This document shows, in pieces, positions 34,327 through 40,900 of a stretch of DNA of 40,900 nucleotides. This DNA is from Bacteroidota bacterium (lineage in GTDB: Bacteria; Bacteroidota; Bacteroidia; 2-12-FULL-35-15): assembly GCA_947504725.1 (NCBI GenBank), contig CANNHN010000014.1, positions 1 to 40,900 of the forward strand, in the 5' to 3' direction. Numbering within the stretch: position 1 is the stretch's first letter; every line of letters starts with the position of its first letter. Under the pieces are notes generated by a model. The model was not told the origin of the DNA, searched no databases, and saw only the letters and a list, made by a program, of their open reading frames with translations. The position numbers and the translations under genes are program-made.

Positions 34327-34358
34327 TAAACACCACACAAAACTGTGTGGTGTTTTTA
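34327..34358 (+). terminator. Intrinsic terminator after hppA
   Basis: ACACCACAC (34330-34338) pairs with GTGTGGTGT (34345-34353) over loop AAAACT, with A and T runs on either side. It lies 25 bp after the stop codon. Confidence 0.9.
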
Positions 34359-34370
34359 TTTAATAAATGA

Positions 34371-34901
34371 ATGATGAATAGAATTGTAATATTTATGTTT
34401 ATTGGTTTTATAACAGCCATTGTTTACTCTTGTAAAACACAGAAATTAAAAGTTGTTTTTTCGCAAGATAAAGAAGTTGTGGTGGTGACAGTTAATTCTG
34501 GATGTAGAAATTCTAATGTTTTCCCAATTGTAAATGAAGAAGAATTAAAAAACAATATTCACAATTCAGTAGCAGCAACAATCAAAAAGGTAAAGTTTAA
34601 AACAAATAAAGATGTTAACAAGGCTACACTTAAAACGAGTAAAGTTGAGTATATTATTAATGAAACTTGTCAATCAAATGGAAGTAATCAAATCTTTTCC
34701 TATCAAATCTATCAAAAAGTATCTATTGAGAACATTGCAACAAAAGAAATATACCTTTTTGAATCTGACACATTGGTTAATAATCAGCAGTTGATTCCCA
34801 ATCAATTAGCGGTTAAAAAGGTAGACATTGCAAAATTTATAACATCTCTTACTGAAAGTAATTATGTTAAGGCAAAATACTATTTTAATCAAAAAAAATA
34901 G
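34371..34901 (+). CDS. Putative lipoprotein of unknown function
   Basis: A 176-residue protein with a short lipoprotein signal: a hydrophobic stretch (RIVIFMFIGFITAIVYSC) with lipobox-like VYSC at Cys21. The mature part is Lys- and Asn-rich with alternating strands (KVVFSQDKEVVVVTVNSGC, KATLKTSKVEYIINETC) and two further cysteines near 45 and 100. I recognise no family. The gene starts 13 bp after the hppA terminator, and the next gene's -7 element begins 3 bp after its stop, so it is a single-gene unit. It has two adjacent ATG codons; the second (34374) is equally possible. Confidence 0.75.
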   Translation: MMNRIVIFMFIGFITAIVYSCKTQKLKVVFSQDKEVVVVTVNSGCRNSNVFPIVNEEELKNNIHNSVAATIKKVKFKTNKDVNKATLKTSKVEYIINETCQSNGSNQIFSYQIYQKVSIENIATKEIYLFESDTLVNNQQLIPNQLAVKKVDIAKFITSLTESNYVKAKYYFNQKK

Positions 34902-34903
34902 TA

Positions 34904-34911
34904 TATATTTG
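34904..34911 (+). promoter_or_regulatory. Candidate -7 element (TATATTTG) for the SprB-repeat T9SS protein
   Basis: A perfect TAnnTTTG match directly after the previous stop codon and 41 bp before the ATG at 34952. The region about 19 nt upstream is TTTT, a weak -33. Confidence 0.55.
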
Positions 34912-34951
34912 TACTCGAAAATTTAAAATAAATTCACTTAAAAAATAAAAC

Positions 34952-36910
34952 ATGAAAAAAATTTTACTTACAGTTTTTGCTATTTGTGCTTTTGTTACAT
35001 CACAACAAGCTCAGGTAATTTTCTTAGAAGATTTTGATGGTATTTCGGGTCCAACTGCGGGTGGACCAGGTACGTATTCATTTCCTACAGGATGGACATT
35101 AGCTAACGTGGATAACAGAACTCCCAATACAATGGTTGCATATGTAAATGCAGCTTGGGAAAGAAGAGAGGATTTTTCATTTTCTGTAGCAGATTCTGTA
35201 GCTTTTAGTACTTCTTGGTATACTCCGGCTGGACCTTCTGACGATTGGATGACTACTCCTGCAATTGGTCCTTTGCCAGCAAATGTGGTTTTATCTTGGA
35301 ATGCTGTAACTTATGATGTAGCTTATCCAGATGGATATGAAGTGCGTATTATGACTGTTGCTCCAACTGGAGGCACAGGTGTTATTGGTAATTTAGTAAC
35401 AGCTTCTACAGTATTGTTTTCTACTCCTGCTGAAAATACTACTTGGATAAACAGAACTGTAAATCTTAACGCATATGCTGGTCAAACAGTATATATTTCA
35501 TTTAGAAACAATTCAAACGATAAATTTTTACTATTGATTGATGATGTTAAGTTAGAAGTTTCTGCACCATTTGATGGAAGACTTGTTTCTTTAGATACAG
35601 TTCCTGAGTATACAATGGTTCCTCAAAATCAAGTATGGAATATGCCAACATTGGCTACAATTAGCAATGTCGGAACGAGTGCACTAACAAATGTTTCATT
35701 AAGATTAAATGTATACAATGGTGCATCAACTCAAATTTATACAAATACAGGAACTCCAACAGCTACCTTAGCTCCAGCTGGGTCTGTTCAATTGAGTGCA
35801 GGAAATTATGCAATTCCAGCTACGCCAGATGTTTATACATTTGAATATGTAGTTACGCATTCGGTAGCTGATAGCAATCCTTTAAATGATACATTATACA
35901 ATTCGATTATTGTAACAGATTCAACATATGCTCGTGATAATGGAGTTGTAACTGGTACTCTGGGAATAGGTGCTGGCAATGGTGGTTATTTAGGACAAGA
36001 ATTTGTTGTAAATACTCCTGCTGCATTAAGTTCTGTAACTTATTTTGTAAACAGAGGTTATACAGGACGCAAGACTGCCTGTGCTTTGTGGAGTATGGTT
36101 GCAGGTATGCCATCTGCAATGATTGCTACTACTGATACAATGTTGTATCCAAATGACTCTGCTAGATTAATCACATTGGGAATATCTGGTGGTGATTTTT
36201 CTTTAGCTGCTGGAACTTATGCAATTACCGCAATCGAATTTGTTGCTGATAGTACTTTGTCGTTAGCACAAACAGATGATATTTTTACTTTAGGAACAAC
36301 ATGGGTAAATTGGCCAACAACACCTGCTGGTGGATGGGCTAATAATGAGTTTTTTGGTTCTCCAGCTTTTAATAAACCTTATGTAATTCGTTTAAATTTA
36401 AATCCAGATTGTTCAGGTGTATCTGCTACTGCGATTTCTGTGAATGCCACATGTGCAACTTGTCCGGATGGTTCTGCTACAGTTACTCCTGTTGGAACTG
36501 TTGGTTCTGTTACTTATTTATGGGCTCCTTCAGGTGGATCAGCTGCAACAGCAACTGGATTGTTGCCAGGAACATATACTGTTACTATTACCGATGCTAA
36601 TGGTTGCTCTTCAACTGCAACAACAACTGTAAGTTTTTCTACTTCAATTGATCAAACTGTTGTTGAAGCAAATACAACTATTTTCCCAAATCCAGGTAAA
36701 GATGTATTTACAGTTAACATTCCTTCCGTTTTTGGAATGAGTACACAAGTTACCGTGATTAATTATTTAGGTGAAACAGTGTTCTCTAAATCGGTTACAT
36801 CTTTTGGTGCAAATGAAATTAATCTTACGGAGCTTGCATCTGGTAGTTATACTGTTAGATTTACAAGTTCAGAATACACAGTAAATAAAAACTTAACAAT
36901 TATAAAATAA
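34952..36910 (+). CDS. T9SS cargo protein with choice-of-anchor J domain and SprB-like repeat
   Basis: A 652-residue exported protein. Residues 1-20 are a signal peptide (KKILLTVFAICAFVTSQQAQ). Residues about 22-205 match the choice-of-anchor J/cleaved-adhesin jelly roll (FLEDFDG, FPTGWTLANVDN, SDDWMTTPAIGP, VYISFRNNSNDKFLLLIDDV). The middle part resembles a CARDB-like module (VSLRLNVYNG, ADSNPLNDTLYNSI) followed by an Ig-like region. Residues about 510-555 are one SprB-type repeat (VTYLWAPSGG, PGTYTVTITDANGCS). The last 75 residues form a T9SS type A sorting domain (TTIFPNPGKDVFTV, LGETVFSKSV, LASGSYTVRFTS), which directs secretion across the outer membrane with cleavage and anchoring. The biological role (adhesion or matrix) is inference. 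Confidence 0.93.
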   Translation: MKKILLTVFAICAFVTSQQAQVIFLEDFDGISGPTAGGPGTYSFPTGWTLANVDNRTPNTMVAYVNAAWERREDFSFSVADSVAFSTSWYTPAGPSDDWMTTPAIGPLPANVVLSWNAVTYDVAYPDGYEVRIMTVAPTGGTGVIGNLVTASTVLFSTPAENTTWINRTVNLNAYAGQTVYISFRNNSNDKFLLLIDDVKLEVSAPFDGRLVSLDTVPEYTMVPQNQVWNMPTLATISNVGTSALTNVSLRLNVYNGASTQIYTNTGTPTATLAPAGSVQLSAGNYAIPATPDVYTFEYVVTHSVADSNPLNDTLYNSIIVTDSTYARDNGVVTGTLGIGAGNGGYLGQEFVVNTPAALSSVTYFVNRGYTGRKTACALWSMVAGMPSAMIATTDTMLYPNDSARLITLGISGGDFSLAAGTYAITAIEFVADSTLSLAQTDDIFTLGTTWVNWPTTPAGGWANNEFFGSPAFNKPYVIRLNLNPDCSGVSATAISVNATCATCPDGSATVTPVGTVGSVTYLWAPSGGSAATATGLLPGTYTVTITDANGCSSTATTTVSFSTSIDQTVVEANTTIFPNPGKDVFTVNIPSVFGMSTQVTVINYLGETVFSKSVTSFGANEINLTELASGSYTVRFTSSEYTVNKNLTIIK

Positions 36911-36926
36911 TTTTTTTAGTACTTTT

Positions 36927-36960
36927 AAAAGGGCATTCAATTTTGAATGCCCTTTTTTTT
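36927..36960 (+). terminator. Intrinsic terminator after the SprB-repeat protein
   Basis: GGGCATTCAA (36931-36940) pairs with TTGAATGCCC (36943-36952) almost without loop and is followed by eight T. The next gene's ORF could be extended back into this hairpin via a TTG at 36943, but that is rejected. Confidence 0.9.
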
Positions 36961-36981
36961 GAAAAAAATATTCCTTTTGAA

Positions 36982-38640
36982 ATGAGATATTATTTTTATT
37001 GCATCCTTTTGTTTTCAAATTTTTCGATTGCTCAACCTGTTACAATAGGTTTGTTGTATCAAGACGTATCTAATCAACCGGGAACAATACTCTTTGCTCC
37101 TAATGCAAATAATACTACCTATTTAATTAATAAGTGCGGATATTATTTGCATTCGTGGACTAGCGCTTATAAACCAGGTGTTTCTTCTTATCTATTAGAA
37201 GATGGACTTTTATTGCGTCCAGGCAATACAAATAATGCAACTTTTTCTGGAGGAGGAGGGGCAGGTGGAATTATTGAAAAAATTGATTGGAGTGGTTCAG
37301 TCGTTTGGTCTTATCTTATTTCTGATTCAACAATGTGTCAGCATCATGATATTCATGCTTTACCGAATGGAAATGTGTTAGCACTAGTATGGGAGAAAAA
37401 AACAAAAGCAGATGCAATTCTTGCTGGCAGAGATACTAATTTTATTGGAGCTACATTTTGGAATGAAAAAATTGTTGAACTGCAGCCTGTAGGAACAAAT
37501 GGAGCAAACATCGTTTGGGAATGGAATAGTTGGGATCACTTGATTCAAGATTTTGATAGTACAAAATCTAATTTTGGAGTTATTAGTCAGAACCCGAACT
37601 TGATAAATATTAATGCAAATTTTTCAGGCTCCTTAAATCCCGATTGGCTGCACTTTAATTCGATAGATTATAACGCATCTTTAGATCAAATACTAATTAG
37701 TTCTCGTTTAACAAGTGAAATATATATTGTGGATCATAGCACAACAACATTAGAAGCTTCTACACATCTTGGCGGTAGTTCTGGAAAAGGCGGAGATTTT
37801 ATTTATAGATGGGGTAATCCAATGGTTTACAATAGAGGATTACTATCCGATCAGAAATTTTTTGGACAACATAGCGCACATTGGATTGGACAAGGGTTAG
37901 TTGGTGAAGGTGATATTATGGTTTTTAATAATGGGAAAGATCGACCTGCCGGAAATTATTCAACTGTTGAAATTATTAAACCTCCATTGGATAGTTTTGG
38001 AAATTATTCTATCACAAGTACTCTTCCATTTCTTCCCATCAATTCGTATTGGATTTATCAAGATCCTATTCCGACCAATCTGTATTCTGATAGAATTTCA
38101 GGAGCACAGCGTATTGCCAATGGACATACACTAATTTGTAGTGGTAATAAAGGTGAGTTTATTGAAATTGATAGTCTGAATACTGTTGTATGGGAATATA
38201 AGAATCCAGTAAATGGTCTAGGGCCTAGACCTCAGGGAACTAGTATTTTTAACAATGGTGTTTTTAGAACAAATTTTTATAATTATGATTACTCTGGCTT
38301 TATTGGACAAACACTTACTCCTGGTTTGCCAATTGAATTGAGTCCAGTTGTATATTCTTGTTTGGTAACCTCTAATTCAGATGTTTCAGAAGATAAAAAT
38401 GTTCCAATAGTTTTTCCGAATCCGTTCGAGAATGAATTTCAGATTAGTATGAAAAATCAAGGTTCTTTTATGTCCTCTTATAGTGTTTTTGATGTAACAG
38501 GTAAATTGATTAAATCAGGTGAAATTGACACCATATTTAAGAATATTAATATTGCTGGAATCACCTCAGGAATTTATATTTTAAGAGTCGTAAGTTCTGA
38601 AAACACCTACTTCTTTAAAATAATCAAACAAGATCACTAG
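36982..38640 (+). CDS. Arylsulfotransferase (ASST)-like T9SS cargo protein
   Basis: A 552-residue secreted protein. From the ATG at 36982 the first 18 residues form a signal peptide (RYYFYCILLFSNFSIAQ). The region about 30-460 follows the ASST-type beta-propeller pattern: TYLINKCGYYLHSW, HHDIHALPNGNVL (His121, His122, His125), DWLHFNSIDYN (His224) followed by DQILISSR, HSAHWIGQG, and NGHTLICSGN. Bacterial arylsulfotransferases use conserved His residues to move a sulfate from a phenolic donor; which His serves here cannot be said. The C-terminal 80 residues are a T9SS type A sorting domain (PIVFPNPFENEFQI, FDVTGKLIKSG, ITSGIYILRVV). It follows a terminator; no obvious promoter was found, so it may rely on read-through or a non-consensus site. 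Confidence 0.9.
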   Translation: MRYYFYCILLFSNFSIAQPVTIGLLYQDVSNQPGTILFAPNANNTTYLINKCGYYLHSWTSAYKPGVSSYLLEDGLLLRPGNTNNATFSGGGGAGGIIEKIDWSGSVVWSYLISDSTMCQHHDIHALPNGNVLALVWEKKTKADAILAGRDTNFIGATFWNEKIVELQPVGTNGANIVWEWNSWDHLIQDFDSTKSNFGVISQNPNLININANFSGSLNPDWLHFNSIDYNASLDQILISSRLTSEIYIVDHSTTTLEASTHLGGSSGKGGDFIYRWGNPMVYNRGLLSDQKFFGQHSAHWIGQGLVGEGDIMVFNNGKDRPAGNYSTVEIIKPPLDSFGNYSITSTLPFLPINSYWIYQDPIPTNLYSDRISGAQRIANGHTLICSGNKGEFIEIDSLNTVVWEYKNPVNGLGPRPQGTSIFNNGVFRTNFYNYDYSGFIGQTLTPGLPIELSPVVYSCLVTSNSDVSEDKNVPIVFPNPFENEFQISMKNQGSFMSSYSVFDVTGKLIKSGEIDTIFKNINIAGITSGIYILRVVSSENTYFFKIIKQDH

Positions 38641-38668
38641 TTAGCTAATGTTTACTCTTTAAGTTTCT

Positions 38669-39001
38669 CTAAGAAAACATATGTGTTCCATGAATCAATC
38701 CTGCAAGCAAAGCAGCAAATGAAAGTAGCGCTCCGAAAAGAGCAAGTTTGCTTTTTGATTTCATTGCGGGAATAATACACAATATTAAGGCTACGCTTCC
38801 TGCAATAACCAAAGTTTCTCCAGTCATTACTTTTACATCATGTGCTTCATATAGCATCATGCTAGTTAATTCATCAGAAAATCCTGTGTTAATCGATTCT
38901 TCTAACGACTCAACTGCTGGTGCTAATACAAATTGTAAATACAATGCTGTTACAAACGACAGCACACTAAGGATAAATCCTGAAATAGATAATACTTTCA
39001 T
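38669..39001 (-). CDS. Small membrane protein with three transmembrane segments
   Basis: A 110-residue integral membrane protein. Hydrophobic segments lie at about 4-27 (SISGFILSVLSFVTALYLQF), 62-81 (TLVIAGSVALILCIIPA) and 86-107 (LALFGALLSFAALLAGLI), with an acidic, possibly external, loop between the first two (ESLEESINTGFSDEL). No family is recognised. It converges on the ASST-like gene and diverges from the helicase gene. Spacing to the helicase start is 130 bp, with no clear promoter match for either. Confidence 0.75.
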   Translation of the reverse strand: MKVLSISGFILSVLSFVTALYLQFVLAPAVESLEESINTGFSDELTSMMLYEAHDVKVMTGETLVIAGSVALILCIIPAMKSKSKLALFGALLSFAALLAGLIHGTHMFS

Positions 39002-39131
39002 AGTGTTTAGTTTTAAAAGATGAATATTTCTTTTACGCTATTAATAAACAACTAGTTTGATCGTTCTTTAAATAATATTAAATAAAAATAACGATTTATT
39101 GTGTAATTTGCAATATTCAATTGATGTATTT

Positions 39132-40900
39132 ATGTCTGACAAAAATTTTACCATATATAAGTCTTCTGCCGGTTCGGGCAAGACTTTTACGTTGGTGAAA
39201 GAGTATTTGGCTTTGGCATTGAATGATCCTTCGGAACCTCCTCAGGCTTACAAACACATTTTGGCTGTTACATTTACAAACAAAGCAGCAGCTGAAATGA
39301 AAGAACGAATCATCAAAGCTCTTAAGGAACTTGCCGAAGAAGATTATTCTACGGTTTCGGCAGGGACAAAAAATTTACTCGTTGAATTAAAGAAACATAA
39401 AAAGCTAAATGCGTCAGAAACATTAGATGATAAAACAATTCGTAAACGTTCTCTAAATGTGTTGACCGCCATTCTTCACAATTATTCCGATTTTGCAATT
39501 GGAACCATTGATGCGTTTGTTCACAAAGTAGTTCGAACGTTCGCATTTGATTTAAAAATTCCTATGAGTTTTGAAATTGAAATGGATGATGAAAAGTTGT
39601 TGACTCAAGCCATCGACTTGCTATTGGCTCAAATTGGGAATGATGAACGCTTAACAAAAGCATTGGTGGAGTTTGCGGAAAGTAAGACCGATGACGAAAA
39701 AAGCTGGCACATCGAAAACGATTTGAAAGTTTTTGCAAAAAATTTATTGGATGAAGAAGGTGCTGTACATATTGAAAAATTAAAACATCTAACTGTAGAT
39801 GATTTTTTTGAAATCAAAGATGTTTTGTTTTCTCAAATGAAACAGTTTGAAGCAAGTGTTTCTGGAGAAGCTAAAAAAGCATCAGAGTTAATTAAGAAGT
39901 CGGGATTGACAAGCAAAGATTTTTATTATGGTGATAAAGGAATTTTTGCTTATTTCGAAAAGCTGGCTAGTGGTCGAATGGATTATATCAAGCCGAACAG
40001 CTATGTTCAGGCAACTGCAGGCGATGATAAATGGTCGGGTGGGAAAATTTCGAATGATGCAAAGAATTCTATAGAAGGAATAAAATCTACTTTGTTAGAT
40101 TGTTTTTCAAAAATTCAGGAGTTGAAAGATAAATCTCATTCGGATTATATTCTGTTCTCATTGATTAATAAAAATATTTACTCGCTTGCCGTTTTAAACG
40201 AGATTGAAAAATTACTTACCGAATATAAAACTCAAAATAACATTTTACATATTTCCGAATTCAATAAAATGATTTCGAAGATTGTATTGAATGAACCGAT
40301 TCCTTTTATTTACGAAAGATTAGGTGAACGATACAACAATTATTTGATTGATGAATTTCAGGATACTTCGGTAATGCAGTTTCAAAACTTATTACCGTTG
40401 ATTGATAATTCATTGGCAAATGGACATTTTACAATGCTAGTTGGTGATGGAAAACAAGCGATTTACAGATGGCGTGGAGGAGAGGTGGAGCAATTTGCTA
40501 TGTTGCCGAATGTTTTTAAGCACAATGATAATCCATTGGTGTTAGAAAGAGAAGAAGCCTTAATCCGAAATCATATTCCTCAAATGCTAGATAAAAATTA
40601 TCGAAGCAAACGAGAAGTAATCGAATTTAATAATTCACTTTTTAGAACTCTATCTGAAAAGTTGAATGAGAAGTTTAAAACGATTTACGATGGTTTGGAA
40701 CAAGGATTTAATCCCGATAACAAAGGAGGATTTGTTCAAGTTGAATTTCTAACAGGAGCAAAAGAAGAATTTCGTGATCAGAATAAAGAACGAACCTTAG
40801 AGTTGATTCATCAGTTGCGGAATGACAATTATCAGTTGAAAGATATTTCTATCCTGGTCCGTAAAAACACCGATGGAAGCGATATTGCGAACTATCTAAC
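39132..40900 (+). CDS. UvrD/AddA-type superfamily 1 helicase, N-terminal part (3' end outside window)
   Basis: ATP-dependent DNA helicase of the RecB/AddA class, probably the helicase subunit of a recombination exonuclease. At least 589 residues are encoded up to the edge. Visible motifs are Walker A SSAGSGKT (11-18, Lys17), motif Ia VTFTNKAAAEMKERI (about 46-60), GTIDAFVHKVV, the DEXX box IDEFQDTS (Asp407), motif III GDGKQAIYRWRGG, and motif IV NYRSK. The C-terminal motifs V-VI and any nuclease domain lie beyond the window. No AddB-type gene is seen here. Start at 39132 is the first ATG; the leader is AT-rich. The upstream gene is on the opposite strand. Confidence 0.93.
   Translation, partial: MSDKNFTIYKSSAGSGKTFTLVKEYLALALNDPSEPPQAYKHILAVTFTNKAAAEMKERIIKALKELAEEDYSTVSAGTKNLLVELKKHKKLNASETLDDKTIRKRSLNVLTAILHNYSDFAIGTIDAFVHKVVRTFAFDLKIPMSFEIEMDDEKLLTQAIDLLLAQIGNDERLTKALVEFAESKTDDEKSWHIENDLKVFAKNLLDEEGAVHIEKLKHLTVDDFFEIKDVLFSQMKQFEASVSGEAKKASELIKKSGLTSKDFYYGDKGIFAYFEKLASGRMDYIKPNSYVQATAGDDKWSGGKISNDAKNSIEGIKSTLLDCFSKIQELKDKSHSDYILFSLINKNIYSLAVLNEIEKLLTEYKTQNNILHISEFNKMISKIVLNEPIPFIYERLGERYNNYLIDEFQDTSVMQFQNLLPLIDNSLANGHFTMLVGDGKQAIYRWRGGEVEQFAMLPNVFKHNDNPLVLEREEALIRNHIPQMLDKNYRSKREVIEFNNSLFRTLSEKLNEKFKTIYDGLEQGFNPDNKGGFVQVEFLTGAKEEFRDQNKERTLELIHQLRNDNYQLKDISILVRKNTDGSDIANYL

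Noticed and set aside
36943-36981. TTG start upstream of the arylsulfotransferase-like gene
   Set aside because: It lies inside the terminator stem-loop of the previous gene; the ATG at 36982 gives a normal signal peptide.

Overview
This AT-rich window comes from a member of the Bacteroidota, probably a free-living or gut-type lineage near Flavobacteriales, Chitinophagales or Bacteroidia; I cannot place it more precisely. The evidence is type IX secretion (T9SS) C-terminal sorting domains on secreted proteins, a SprB-type repeat, promoters of the TAnnTTTG type, few recognisable Shine-Dalgarno sites, and typical Bacteroidota genes (PPi-driven ion pump, DUF1343/NamZ, small RRM protein, patatin with an outer-membrane barrel). 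No rRNA, tRNA, CRISPR array, transposase or phage gene was seen.

Layout. Positions 1-7682 (minus) hold one giant, incomplete surface-protein gene: a signal peptide, a DUF2341-like and a LamG-like domain, then at least 26 tandem 83-residue Ig/PKD-like repeats that run off the left edge. The array has an exact 249-bp period over most of its length, and a 498-bp two-unit period in the distal part. Positions 8121-9592 (minus) are a three-gene operon: periplasmic cyclophilin, thiamine-binding-fold protein and a thioredoxin-like protein without CXXC. topB and a glycosyltransferase follow on plus, overlapping by ATGA. Then come a YiiX-like papain-fold enzyme and a putative outer-membrane barrel protein (minus), and on plus an RRM protein with a serine hydrolase, a coiled-coil lipoprotein and an alpha/beta-hydrolase. 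Next are two SpoIIAA-like paralogues (minus), an ABC exporter (plus) and a block of minus-strand genes: a secreted protein with a probable frame break, a PHB-depolymerase-like esterase, an MDR oxidoreductase and NamZ. The right half is mostly plus: a LolC/E-type permease, a cystathionine beta-synthase with a CBS pair, a BtuF-like protein, a patatin with a barrel, hppA with an unusual Cys-rich tail, a lipoprotein, two T9SS cargo proteins, a small membrane protein (minus), and the start of an AddA/RecB-type UvrD helicase that runs off the right edge.

Most themes concern the cell envelope and secretion: T9SS cargo (giant array protein possibly, esterase possibly, anchor-J/SprB protein, arylsulfotransferase-like protein), lipoproteins, peptidoglycan turnover, outer-membrane proteins and lipoprotein export. 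The rest is housekeeping. Intergenic spaces carry at least four families of palindromic dispersed repeats; one copy seems to have become part of the NamZ signal-peptide coding region and another sits in the cystathionine beta-synthase leader.

The most unusual observation is the membrane pyrophosphatase, whose last transmembrane helix is followed in the same reading frame by about 190 residues with 29 cysteines, including two 45-residue repeats and a Lys-Ala-Cys-Cys-Lys series. If standard mPPase topology holds, this would be a metal-binding-like tail in the periplasm.
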